A stretch of 64,000 bases of DNA, taken from NCBI GenBank assembly GCA_013396915.1, contig VWZL01000601.1, forward strand, positions 327,596-391,595, read 5' to 3'. How positions within the stretch are numbered: the first letter of the stretch is position 1; each line of letters opens with the position of its first letter. The notes under the pieces are model-generated. The model saw only the letters and a list, made by a program, of their open reading frames with translations. It had not been told where the DNA came from and made no database searches. Shown one piece after another: positions 12,284-23,976 of this stretch. The stretch comes from Stercorarius parasiticus. Lineage: Eukaryota; Chordata; Aves; Charadriiformes; Stercorariidae. Made by a program: the position numbers and the translations under genes.

Positions 12284-14934
12284 AGTCTTCAGCCTAGTGG
12301 CTTAAAAAAAAAAAAGGAAAACCACATCTTTCTCTGCTTTGCTAATTTGAAATATCAAGACATTCTTTTTTCCCCTCCTGTAGTAGGGGCAATTTAAGCT
12401 TATAACCCTCTTATGTGTTACTATTTTAGTTAATCCATATTATAAACCAAAATGATTTTTATTTTTATTTTTTAACACAACTAGCAATTTTTTCTTCCTT
12501 TTTTTTCCAATGTTCCAGTTACTAGGAAGGGGGCAGGGGGTAGGGGGAACTGTCCCCTGCTGATTGCCTGGTTTTGACTCAAGCTAATTTAATGATCCAG
12601 ATAGTGATGATGTCATTATGGGATGGTACATTGAAATGCGAAGAAAAGAGACAAAAAGAAAAAAAGAGAACACCTTGACACTGACACCATTTTTTTGGCT
12701 CAGAAAGGACACTATTAAGAGCTTTCATGATTTGACTTTCTGTTTTCCTCCACTGACAATAAAGCAACTAAAGTAAGTAAGCATTTTGACTTTGATTAAT
12801 ACGGAATAACAATTTCATTTATGTAGCGCCTTTTAAACTCCAAAATAGCATGAAGCTTAGACAAACTTTAATGTGTATACAGGCTCCACAGACGAATCAC
12901 TTCATCCACTACTGGAGTGGAACTACTGCTGATGTGAAATATGAGAGGTGTTTAACAGTTCATGGCAGCACAGTCAGGCACAGGTGAGGAACTGAAGAAT
13001 AGCTTCTCCATCTAAAGCTGAAGGGAAAACAATCTCCATGAATGGAAAGGGATCCACGCTTTGGGGCTCACGTTGCTTTCCTTTAACACTTCTTGGCCTT
13101 TCAGCCAAGACACTCAGACCGATTATTGGTTGTAGGTCTCCCAGCCATGTGTGATTATATCTATAGATGGATTTTTTTAAACTACATAAACACTTTTTCC
13201 CCCTAAAGAAGTAACTGAGTGTTCACAACTATTAGAGCAATAGTTCAATATTATGGATTTGTATCAAATATGCTACTGTAATTTGGCTTATTGGTAACTT
13301 TATTCACCAGCTCATATTGAGTGAGATGCTGAATTGTATTGCTTTGTTAGACATTTCTGGTGTGTCAGATACCAGTTCTCTTCAGAGAATCTAGACCACT
13401 AGAGAACCAAATTTTCTTACCAAGAAAAACAGTAACTCTTTCCTCTGCCTTTCAGGGAGCCAGTTCTCCCTGTTGGCACGTGAAACAAGCGGGCTGTACA
13501 GGCCATACACTCTTCCCAGGGGTGGCAGCTGTGACTGCCCTTTGCCCAGGTGGTCAGATGCTTCCTTCATCTCTTCCATGTCAGATGCTTCCATCTCAGC
13601 AGGTACACAGGGGCCTTTTGTGCTTGGGTCCAATGGGTCAGCTTATATCCTTTGGCGTGAACATAGAGGGAAGTTATTAAAACACATTTTGTTTAACTTC
13701 TTAAGTGTGCTTGAGTGGCAGTAGTTTAAAGAAATGGCAGCTGTGTAGCCCCAGGACTTTTTCCATATGTCCTGCCACTGTGATGCAAATAGTGTAAGTG
13801 CCAAAGAAGACATGGCCTAGCTGGGCATGTTAAAAGGCATGACACTCACTGGGTTAATGAAGACCCAGTTCTATTACTGGCACCAAATGTGAAGTCAATT
13901 CAGAAAACGCTCAGTCTCTGATTCACAACCTACTTCTCGCTTCTTGTTTTAATGAGAAAACACAGTATGGCTTATATTGACACTCAGGCCCTGCACTGTA
14001 TTTCACATTATACTATCCAACATGAGATATGTTTATATGGTTTCTGGCTATAGTTGCAGAAAACAGGCTTTGATTTCTTATTATGTCCACTGTTCATTAC
14101 CAATTTCATAAACAAACACCTACTCTTACTCTACACCTTACTCTTACATCTGGAAGCTAAAGAAATGTTTTTAAAAGTCTAATGTTATGTATTTATATCC
14201 TGCAATCCCCAGCTAGCCTGTCTAGCCTCACAAGGGCATAGAGAAATGCTAAAACATTTCTGAAAGACACAAAATCCAAGTAGCTTGGAAGATTCTTCCA
14301 AAGCAGAGAGTATTTAATGAAGAACACCCTGTTTCAAACTGTCAGAATGCCCTAAAGTAGATGAGGTTTTATATAGAAAAGCAGCAACTAAAGCGATGCC
14401 TGTCTAAAAAGTGTAAATTGACATTGTGTAATTGTTGAGACTTTTGAGCAGTTCATGTAGAAAAAGACAGGTTGAAAACCTTTTCCGGGGAATTAGAGGG
14501 TGATCTAGATGCAGAAGAGTCACAGTCAGCTGAATTGTACACCTCATACAAAAAAAAAGCTGTTACCATGGTCATACATCTATCTAGTTATGTATTTGCT
14601 GCATTTCATTTCTTTGCTTTACCTATTGGTGAAAAACACGCTTTCAAATCGATGGCACTAAGGTAATCTGAAATTGTTAGTAACAAAGGTGGTAGAGCTA
14701 ACCATCATATGAATGATTTTACAGCCTGCCACTGTCAAGTGTAAGATGACTGAAAAGGAAGGTCACAAAAACAGTCTTTGCATAAGACACTTAAAATCTG
14801 TAAGTATTCCAGCTAAAGCAATTTAAATAACAAAGAGCAAAAATAAGACATTTTCTTTGCAGTGTAATAACTTTGGGATGAAGGGAAGGGGCATGCTTCA
14901 ATGGGCAAACTTCCTGAATATCGCAGACAGCGAT
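12284..14934. other. Unique intronic sequence
   Basis: No repeat or exon recognised. Around 13440-13630 the G+C content rises and frames are open on both strands. A short direct repeat (TCAGATGCTTCC at about 13554 and 13581) accounts for part of this. Not accepted as coding. Confidence 0.6.
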
Positions 14935-15466
14935 CATAGAATCATAGAATGGTTCGGGTTGGAAGGGACCTTAAAGACCATCTAGTTCCAACCCCCTGCC
15001 CTGAGCAGGGACACCTCCCACTAGACCAGGCTGCTCAAAGCCCCATCCAGCCTGGCCTGGAACACCTCCAGGGATGGGGCAGCCACAGCTTCTCTGGGCA
15101 ACCTGGGCCAGTGCCTCACCACCCTCACACGAAAGAATTTCTTCCTAATATCCAATCTAAATCTAACCTCTTTCAGTTTAAAACTGTTGCCCCTCGTCCT
15201 ATCATTACACTCCCTGATCAAGAGTCCCTCCCCATCTCTCCTGTAGCCCCCTTTAGGTACTGGAAGGGGCTCTAAGGTCTCCCCGGAGCCTTCTCTTCTC
15301 CAGGCTGAACCCCCCCAACTCTCTCAGCCTGTCCTCACAGCACAGGTGCTCCAGCCCTCTAATCATCTTCGTAGCCCTCCTCTGGACCTGTTCCAACAGG
15401 TCCATGTCCTTCTGCTGAGGACTCCAGAGCTGGATGCAGTATTCCAGGTGGGGTCTCACCTGGACC
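14935..15466 (-). mobile_element. CR1 LINE 3' fragment, antisense
   Basis: Begins on the plus strand with ATCATAGAATCATAGAATGG (antisense tail). It then runs through the CR1 3'UTR into the ORF2 C-terminus; minus-strand frames at 15221-15021 and 15468-15253 show RHWPRLPREAV and [15 protein letters not shown]. The frame is interrupted. The 5' truncation point falls in or at a 29-bp tandem repeat. Confidence 0.95.
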
Positions 15467-15513
15467 ATCTCCCAGAGAACTGCATCACCTGGATCATTTC
15501 CCAGAGAAATGCA
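15456..15513. repeat. 29-bp imperfect tandem duplication at the CR1 5' junction
   Basis: Two adjacent units starting TCACCTGGA (15456-15484 and 15485-15513) differ at three positions. The first unit overlaps the end of CR1 homology, so the duplication may have arisen during or after insertion. Confidence 0.8.
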
Positions 15514-18500
15514 AAGCGAGTGACTTTACACGAGCCTACTGGATTCTTTATGTTGGACGTGCCTGGCTAACCTCAGATGTATCATGGTATTATGGAGAAG
15601 GCAGCATGGTGCAGAAGATTCACAAAATTGGAGATTCAGAGAACTGCTGCTGCTTGCAAGTGAAGCAAAAACTTCTGCCACGCTACGAAGCTTCATTATT
15701 CTTTGTACAATAGAGAGGATTGAAAATAAAGTGAAAATAAAAAACAAGCTAATGAAAAGTTACTGTAGCAAGAGTCATTAACTGCTTAAATAAATGTAGT
15801 TTCTAAGATCATTGCATTAGAATAAGTGCCGTTTTTACTGACATGAAAATGTGTGGAGCTGCTGCAAACTACTGCTGCATCCCCATAAAAGATAAAGGGA
15901 GAGGGATTTTATAGGCTCACAATTATGTTTACCAGAGCTAGAAAAAGGAAAATGTGCTGGTCAAATAAAAAATTACATATGCATGTTTGAGGTAAAGAAA
16001 ATGAATCATCTGATATGAAGATAAGAAATAGAAAGCCTGTTCAAATTCCTCTACTGCAAATGCCCTTATTCATCAGTTTATTTATTTCCATTTTTTATGG
16101 GAGGATACTGATAATTGCCCAAAGGTTCTCCAGCCTGTCAAATAGACAGAGATGCTTGTTTTCACTTATAAGATCAATTTTTTGTGGAATGAGGTGATCC
16201 ACCACCTTTCTTCCTTTCCCACTCCATGGTCAGTTCTGCAAGATGAGAGATCTTTGCTTTAGTCCAACAATACTTTTAGGAATTCCAGATGAACGAGACT
16301 GCTTAGCTATGGCTATGCTCGGAGTGTTTTGTCAGAGTGCTAAGGATCCTCTTTTCACCTTTCTCTACCATGTCCCACCTGTAAAACTTCTAGGTATGTT
16401 TTCCTTCCAAAAGGCCTGCATCAGACATCTCAGATAGAAAAGAGTCGAGCAGTAACTTTATCAGATAAGCGTTCAACAAACTCTTAGAGGGACACGTTTA
16501 CTGCATAATTCTCAGAAGGTGCAATAACAGGAATGGAAAAATAAGGGGGAAAAAATGAAGTTATTTAGGGTGGTGATGAGCTGTAAGTCTTAGAGAGATT
16601 AAAGAATGTAACCTCTTACACCATTTCTCAATTTCTACTGAAAAAAAGGGGGAAACATCATATGAATTTCTTTGCTTGACTGGGAAGAATTTTTCCTGAG
16701 CTGTGACAGTACTCTGTAAAAGCAAATTTGGATATGTTTTTAATCATGACCTCATTGCTGGGTGCAAAACCTGTCTTCCTTCTGATTTTTACCTTCTATC
16801 TTATGCCTCAGAGTTATGCAGACATGTTATTGTACAGAATGGTTTCAGCAGTTTTGACAAGCAGAGAAAACAGAGAACATAGAATATCACAAGGCCACTC
16901 CCCGGCGGAGACATTACTTTCTCAGTTTGGGGGAACACTGCTGTTTTTCAGATGAAGAACTGACCTCCCAAGAAATTACTGAGTCATGTTTTCTTTACCT
17001 TTCCCTTGTCTTGCCTCCTGACTCTGAAATCTTACACACGTGGCTAACTTGATGCTACAAGTATCCCTTCGGAGACAGCAAAGGGCATGAGGTCTCAGCT
17101 TGTGCAAAAACTACAACTTTCATTTATAAATTCAGGAGATGGAATATGTTTATATTCAGTGAGATCATTGTGTACCATCTGAATAATAATCTGACTGATG
17201 ACAACATGCAAAATAGTAACCAACCGACATTTTGATAACAACACAAGCAAGTGCTTTGCTTTGGAGAAAATGCATTATTTCCCAAAGATAAATTTGGCAG
17301 CAAAATTGAAGTTTAGTTGACTCATTTTTAAAAGAAGGTTGCAAAATCTATGGCATAGAAATATGAGAATAATTCAGTCTTTATAATAAACAGTCTGTAT
17401 AAACTGTCATGATGCATTTTTTCCACAATGTTGCGTAAATCCCACATACTAGCTTTTAACCAGAATTAGAGGGCACATAAAAATATACTAGTGTTTTAAA
17501 ATATACCTTCTTGTAGTTGTTCAGTGCAGTTCCTTCATATTATAAAAGACTATTTGCAGAAAATTTCCTGGAGAAGTAAGATATGCCTTCTACATACATT
17601 TTTTGATTTCTTTCTCCGTTCACTGTTGGTACCACTGTTGTCATGGTATTGCAAGGGTCAAGTGGATTTCTCTGCACCATAAACGAGACTGGAAGGGTAC
17701 TGAGACCTGTTTTACTATACATCTGCTACTAAGCCTACAGGCAATCTGGCTTGCCTACCGAGTAAAACTAGAAATTCAATTTTCAGTCTTCATTTACAAC
17801 TGAGATCTTACGCAGCTACAAATCACATGAGAAGGATGTGATCACAAGGGGTTGCAAAGACACGTATTTACCTAGCACTGACTCCTCAGTTTGGTTCAGG
17901 ATCTAAACCCAGGAATTTCAGTTGTGCTCGTTCAGCTGATAGAGGTTTATTACTACTTAGGATGGGAGCCATGATGAAAGGTTTTGGGAAAACAGCAATA
18001 GGGTCTCATCAACAGCAGCAGGGAGTACTATGTGGATACAGGGCAGAATATCTCTGGTGAGGTATAAATATTTGCTATGCCCGTGGCAGGATTTGTCCCA
18101 GGGTACCACTGCAGTATGGAAAGAAAAATGGACAGGCTTTGATGATTTTGCAGTAGTAATGACACTAGCTGTGCATGGTCCCATTACAGCTCTTCTGGAG
18201 GGGATTACCAGAGGGAGAGTGTTCTTTCCCCTGTCCAAACAGAAACAGCTTCACTTTAATCTTAGAACATTCAGCTTTACAAAGGCATTAGCTAAGTTTC
18301 CTAGCCAAAATCTCATAAAGAAGCCATGGTGCAATGGGACAACACGGAAGGTCCTCTAGTGGATTAATAACTCACTAAAATACAGGAAACAAAAACAGGG
18401 AACAAATGATGGGTTGTGCACAAGAGAGAAGATTATCATTGTGTCCCACATGGATCTCTCTTGTTCAGCATATTCCTAAGCCATCTGGAAAATGGGGTGA

Positions 18501-19631
18501 GTAATGAAGTGAAAAAGTCAAAATTCAACATTTTAAAAATGTAATACAGATCTTCAGCTGAACTGACTAATTCCTCTTTGGATTGTTGGTTTGCAAATGC
18601 TTTTTTATATTTAAACTCTTCAGTCCAGTATTTTAAGCCTATTTTTAACATGGGAGAATATTTTCTTACCCATCTCCATTTCTGCACATCTACTAGGTTT
18701 GCTGCAGAAATAGTCAAATTATGACAGCAATTACAAACCTCACTTGCCAGCCTTTTCCCCCTTCCTAAGGTACCACCTTCCGATCTTACATTTCATGCAC
18801 TTCTAAGTTAGAGGCATAGTAACTCTTCATGCTTGCAACTCTTTTTTCAAAAAAGCAACATCTTTTCTCTAATCCATATTGCAAGTAATTTGATACTTGT
18901 AAATGCAAGGAAACAGATAAACAAAGGATTTTTTTTCCCTTTCAGTGCCTGTCTCCAAAGTTGTTCAATCCCTGTGCTGCAAAATCTTGATCCGTGTTGT
19001 CCAGGTAAATCAATGAGAGAAACTTTGGTAATAGCACAAAAGCTGTACCTGTTGCACCTCTGTCCAGTGAATAATGAATTAAATCAATGTTGCTTTTCCA
19101 CTTGCTCTTCTGTAATATACAAGAACACTTTTTAACCTCTGAACATGCTACAAAGTTCAGCTTGCAACTCCAGCATTTGCAAAGAAAGGTATCTGAAGCC
19201 TAGAATGACTTTATTATTGTTGTCATCGCCTTGGCTGGGTATAACAAACTAATATTTAAAAAGTGAATATAGTGAAAGCACTGGATGTGAATTGTATGTG
19301 AATTGTTAAAATTTCTCTTGGCTATAGTGCTTTATATATATTTGTTGATTCCCATTTTAACACACCAAAATAAAAACAGATGAGGGCAGCTCCCAGTTGT
19401 CTCAAACTGTCTCCAATGATTCAAAGGAAAAATGCGGGCATCAGATAATCCCTACATGGCGCTCAAGTACTTCTAGCAATGAAGGCAGTGTAAATACTGC
19501 AGGGAATGTAAGTGCAATGTACTGTATAAAAAGATATGGAAGCTGCAGCAGATGCTCTCATTGTGTGGACTCTCCCCTCATTCCTAGTGATATGGTGATG
19601 AGCTATAGGCAAGATGCATCCTTGTTTCAGA
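15514..19631. other. Unique intronic sequence
   Basis: AT-rich intronic DNA with no recognised repeat or exon. Open frames such as 18030-18359 plus show no recognisable protein. Confidence 0.6.
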
Positions 19632-19735
19632 GATTCATACATTCATGTGTTTTAAGGCCAGAAGAGACTGTTGAGTTCATCTGATCTGACCTACTACAGT
19701 GTAGGGCAGTGAATTCTGCCTCAGAATTTGTCCAT
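19632..19735 (-). mobile_element. Ancient CR1/L3-type LINE 3'-end remnant, antisense
   Basis: The stretch TTTAAGGCCAGAAGAGACTG, followed by ATCTGATCTGACCTACTACAG, resembles the antisense 3' end of old amniote CR1/L3 elements, which differ from the avian-specific CR1s elsewhere in the window. It is diverged, so homology is by eye. Confidence 0.5.
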
Positions 19736-20709
19736 TAGAGAGAAAGATTCCTCCTTCCTGCATAAGTGAATGATACTACCGCGGGAACTGTGGCTGAACA
19801 GCAGTCTCTCTTTTAAGTACATCTTATCATGAATTAAGCACTCTGGATCTAATTTTTACTTGCAGTGCTAACACCTATGGAAGACAGTGACAAAGCCCTA
19901 TAAATGCCTACATATTCTTAAATGTATTATGTGACCAGGTTACATTGGAAACCAATGTTTGTTGCATAATTCACACTAATCCTTTGTTGCTTTTAGCCTA
20001 CAACTTCTGGGATAAACCTTCCTTCTTCCTGTTTTTAGTCCAGGGAAAACTCTAATCAGACTTTTCTGATATTTGTATTTCCTCTGTGACTCTGTACTTT
20101 ATTATCTTCAGCTGCAAGAAATTTATCAAGGGATCTGTGTGGAGCTGTGTTTGAACTACAAGTCATCTGCATCTCACATCTCACTATAACTCCTTCACAA
20201 AGCCATCACATGGAAGCCGGATTCTACTTCTTCACGGGTGAAAGGATCGGAAAATTTGTCTTGAAATCTTCCATCCATCACTTCTTTTTGCCTTCTACAA
20301 AAAGCAAACAAGACCTTCAAGTAGAAATCAAACCTACGATACACATTACAACATACTTGCAGTACACTGAAAATCAAAACAGTGTTATAATACCAATAAC
20401 TAAACCATGCAACGTGTAGTTATGATTGAAAAAGTTAAATTCCTCCATCTGTGCTAACAGAAGTGAAATTTCTTAATCACAAACTCAATTAATAACCACT
20501 ATTACTGCCTCCCACTATGTTTTTAATTTCTAGAGGATTCAGCTGAAGAGATACACATAAACACATACAGAAAACAATCCCCTTACACATACATAAACGT
20601 TAAATAAGAAGGTATGCCCCTTGTTAGCTTAATGATCATGTGTTCAATATTTGAGAAAATATTATGGACATAATCGTTATACAGATAATTAATAATAAGA
20701 AGAATTCTT

Positions 20710-20806
20710 TTGGTTACATGGTTTAGTGGTGGTTTTGGCACTGTTAGGTTGATGGTTAACTCAATGATCTTAAAGGCCCCTTCCAACCTATGATTCTATG
20801 ATTCTG
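20710..20806 (+). mobile_element. CR1 LINE 3' tail fragment
   Basis: Short 5'-truncated CR1 comprising only 3'UTR: GTTAGGTTGATGGTTAACTC, then CTTCCAACCTATGATTCTATGATTCTG. It abuts an antisense CR1 piece about 20 bp later. Confidence 0.9.
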
Positions 20807-20824
20807 AGACCGGTCATTCAACCT

Positions 20825-21235
20825 GTGTTTGTTATCCATCTGATTGTCCTCCCATCTAGATTGTAATATCAAAAGTTGTATTCAAGCATATTGTGGGAGA
20901 CTATGACAAAAGCCTTACTAAAGCTGAGGTAAATGACATCCAATACTCTCCCCATTCACTAACCCAGTCACTTCCCTACAAGGTAATCACATGCATCAGA
21001 CATGATTTATCTTTGGTCAATTCATGCTGTTCTCAGCCACGTTCTTCTCCCTCACGTCCCCAGTAATGGGCTCCTAAAGTTCTCACTCCGTGATTTTCCC
21101 ATGGACCATAGCAAAGCTGATCAGGTTCTCAGATCATTCTTTTGGCCTTTTTTGAAGATGGGTTCAACATTTCCTTCTCTGGTCATCATGGATCTTGTCC
21201 AATCTCCATGATCTTTCAAAGTCAGCGGAAAGGGA
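20825..21235 (-). mobile_element. CR1 LINE reverse-transcriptase region, antisense, decayed
   Basis: Minus-strand translation, across frameshifts, shows YLSFSKAFVIVSHNML (the RT block usually written YLDFSKAFDTVSHN), ELTKDKSCL and a FKKG-like stretch. This places it in the front half of the RT domain. With the piece at 21745-22440 it probably formed one antisense element now split by other repeat sequence. Confidence 0.75.
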
Positions 21236-21239
21236 CCTT

Positions 21240-21745
21240 AGAAGGACATCATCCAGCCCTCTCAGCACCCCTGGATGTCTGTTAGGTCCCATGGGGTTGG
21301 ACGAGTCAAGTTTTTCTCATGCAATCCCTGACTCAGCCCTCATTCTCTACTGGTAGCTCATTTCCCCCTTGAACCTCCATGCAGCCCATGGTGAAGATCA
21401 TGGTGAAGCAGTTTGTCCCCCTGCAGCCCATGGAAGACCATGGTGGAGTAAATATCCACCTTCAGCCTGTGGAGGACCCCATGCCCGAGCAGGTGGATGT
21501 GCCCTGAAGGAAGCTGTGGTCCATGGAGAGCCCATGCTAGAGAAGAGAAAAAGTGTGAAGAGAAAGGAGTAGCAGAGGAGGGAGAAACCAGGATGAAAAA
21601 AGCCTGTGGCAGTAACTGGTAAGTGATCTCCCTGTTTTTGTCTCAGCCACAGGCTTTTTTCATCCTGTTTTCTCCCCCATGTCCCGCTGAGGTGCAGGAG
21701 TGAGAGAACAGCTGGCTGGGCATCTGGTCCTTAGCCACGGTTAAC
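21240..21745. mobile_element. Unclassified dispersed-repeat segment splitting a CR1 copy
   Basis: A moderately GC-rich segment with internal degenerate repeats of a GCCCATGG...GACCATGGTGGAG type (about 21380-21540), a long hairpin (21581-21675), and an end near GGTTAACCCACCACA at about 21740-21755. On the minus strand, CR1 endonuclease similarity stops at its right edge and CR1 RT similarity resumes at its left edge. It is therefore most simply an insertion, possibly a solo LTR (candidate bounds TG near 21280 and CA near 21754), or another repeat. I recall similar avian interspersed sequence but cannot name the family. The 67-codon frame at 21369-21572 merely follows the internal repeats. Confidence 0.45.
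21581..21675. repeat. 30-bp inverted repeat (hairpin) with 35-nt spacer
   Basis: Arm 21581-21610 (ending GCCTGTGGC) and arm 21646-21675 (starting GCCACAGGC) are reverse complements with one mismatch in 30 positions; the inner 22 are perfect. Either strand of RNA would fold into a stable stem. It lies inside the unclassified repeat. Confidence 0.9.
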
Positions 21746-22440
21746 CCACCACAGCTTGAATCTATCCATCACAGCACTGCAGCTGTATGAGCTGTCCAAC
21801 CCTCTCCATTATTCCAATAATGCTGTAGCTCTGTGACTGCTCTTAGAGCTCCAATTCATCCTTTTCATTTCCCAGGCCACATGTTTTTGTATACACGTCC
21901 TTGAGGCAAGTGCCTCTTTGCTCTTGTGCCTACCATATTGCACTCTTCTTTCTCCAACCCAGTCCTGCACTTGCGCATTTGATTTTGATTCATTATATCC
22001 CTCCCCTGCTGTTCAGTTTCAAGCTCTCCTCACTGCTTTGTCCAGTCTGTTGGAAAAGATACTCTCATCCTCCTTTGTCAAGTGGATCCCATCTCCTTGA
22101 TCCACAAAGAAGGTCCCATAACCAATAATAAACCCCTGTTGTCAGTACAGGTGTTGACCTGCAGGATCCCACAATCATTCCCTAGCCTTTCCCTTTGACT
22201 GGGGGGACTGAGGAAAACACCATCTGAGCCTCCATACCCTTGAGCCCCCAGAGATCTTCAGTCACCGTTGATACACCTAAAGTCACCAACAGCAGTAACA
22301 TTGGTGTCCACGTGGACGACCAGCAAGAGTCAATAGTTCAATACAAGCCTCAGCAGTCTCTCCACAACATCCACATCCAAGACCCCATCAAGCAGAAAAA
22401 CTCCCTAGGTAGCAAGCTGGATAGGCAGACAGGGGCCTCA
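21745..22440 (-). mobile_element. CR1 LINE ORF1 end and ORF2 endonuclease start, antisense, decayed
   Basis: Minus-strand reading from 22440 down shows a decayed SGNH/GDSL-type esterase domain: MEAQMVFSSVPPVKGKARE near 22230, then GTFFVDQGDGIHLTKEDES near 22110-22060, where the D..H of DGIHL is the expected catalytic pair. It ends in KAVRRA and a stop near 22023. Further on, NEKDELEL and SYSIIGI match the start of the CR1 ORF2 endonuclease. The similarity stops near 21745. Frames are broken. Confidence 0.7.
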
Positions 22441-23394
22441 GTCCCCAAGAAGGGAGACGCTAGGAACATTGAAATGACAATATGGTACACTACAGACATA
22501 AGGACTGAGGACAAATAAATTATGGAAGTCACAGTAGCATGTTATGGGAAAGTAACACATAACAAAATACTCTATTCTCAATAGCAGTAGTTATCCCATA
22601 GGGAAAGCCACATAGACAAGTACTATTTTGCACCCTTTGTTAAACTATGGGAATATAAGCAAAGATGCTCTGACCAGAAGCACTCCTTAGCCATGATTTG
22701 GAACCTTTGCAATATCTCTGCATGCTTGATTTCTTCTAAATCCCTAACACAGAGATTAACATATTCCTTTTCCAGGTCGTTCAGCATACTATTTGGGTTT
22801 CAGCAGGAGACAAAATAATCAGAAATAAGTATGTTTCTGACAAGCCTTTGATTGCATGTGTTAGTCAAAGTGATAGCACAGAATCTCATTTTAGAGAGCA
22901 TCACAGTTTCTTTAAGAATCATTTTACTACAGACACATCTAAAATGTAGTGCTATAATAGAGTTAAATGTGTATTATAACAGCTATTGCACAGGATAACT
23001 TAACAGTAGTGCATGCAAGACTGCTGTCCTAAGAACATGCGCATAAAAAAGAAGAATCTTTTAGCAACATTACCCAATTTGAAGAAACCTTCCTATGAAC
23101 TTAAGGAACTGCACTGCTTAAGAATCATTCCCCAGACAGTGACTTCTGGGCACAAACATTGTTAATTTGTTTCTTCATTTATTGTGACTTTATTTATTAC
23201 CTTTACTGAAAGGTAAATGGTTGAAATGAAAACAGCTGCAATAAAACTTCCATATGTAATAGCGTCCATTTTAGTGGGTGGCCTCTATAATTTGCATTCT
23301 TGAAGAGACAGGAAACCCTAAAAACAGCAAGATTTTATTTCCAATCTTCAAGAACTTTGGTTTTGTTTTTAAATATCTATATAGAGCTTCCTCT
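22441..23394. other. Unique intronic sequence
   Basis: No repeat or exon recognised. Confidence 0.6.
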
Positions 23395-23592
23395 GTTTAG
23401 GTTTTTTTGGGTTTTGTTTGGGAGCTTTTGAGGATTTTGTGGGTTTTTTTAATGACTTTGTTTTATTTTTAATAATTCTAATTTGAATACAGTCTACTTC
23501 CACAAAATAACATTTAAAATATATATTGGGAGGGAGGGAAGGAGGGTGGAAGGAAGGACAGAAGGAAGAAAGGAAGGAAGGGGGGAAGGAAG
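23395..23592. repeat. T/G-rich tract and (GGAA)n purine tract
   Basis: 23395-23470 is T/G-rich low-complexity sequence. 23526-23592 is nearly all purine, with GGAAGGAA-type units. Minus-strand frames here are low-complexity Ser/Pro/Lys and not coding. Confidence 0.85.
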
Positions 23593-23635
23593 TAAGTCTA
23601 GATCTGTCTAGCAACTTTGGTAGCCTAGAGTAGAC

Positions 23636-23976
23636 TAGAGCAGTTCAGTTGGAAGGGACCTACAACAATCATCTAATCCAACTGTCTGATCACTTCAGGG
23701 CTGATCAAAAGTTAAAGCATCTTATTAAGGGCATTGCCCAAATGCCACTGCTAGGCATAAGGCACTAACCACCTCTCTAGAAAGCTTTCCAGTGTTTGAC
23801 CACACTCTTGGTAAAGAAATGTTTCCTAATGTCAAGTCTGAACCTCCCCTGACACAGCTTTGACCCATTCCCACACATCCTGTCACTGGATACCTGGGAG
23901 AAGAGATGAGCATATCCTTCTCCACTTGCCCTCCACAGGAAGCTATAGAGAGCAAGGAGGTCACCCGCAAGTAAAC
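23636..23976 (-). mobile_element. CR1 LINE 3' fragment, antisense, older subtype
   Basis: Starts with GTTGGAAGGGACCTACAACA, continues with CACCTCTCTAGAAAGCTTTCCAGTGTTTGACCAC (quoted in parts: CACCTCTCTAG, CCAGTGTTTGACCAC) and AAGAAATGTTTCCTAATGTC, and reaches the ORF2 C-terminus. A minus-strand frame reads DLLALYSFLWRASGE and SVVKHWKAF. The terminal tail repeat is eroded. Confidence 0.85.

Noticed and set aside
13087..13130. Short stretch resembling the start of U2 snRNA (CTTGGCCTTTCAGCCAAG)
   Set aside because: Only about 25 bases are similar and the motif is mainly a 6-bp-stem hairpin; the rest of U2 is absent.
13360..13724. Overlapping open frames on both strands in a less AT-rich stretch
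   Set aside because: No known domain, no consistent frame choice, no flanking splice signals that stand out; explained by local composition and a small direct repeat.
21369..21572. 67-codon frame with repeated His/Gly/Glu pattern
   Set aside because: It translates the internal repeats of an interspersed element; no start or regulatory context.
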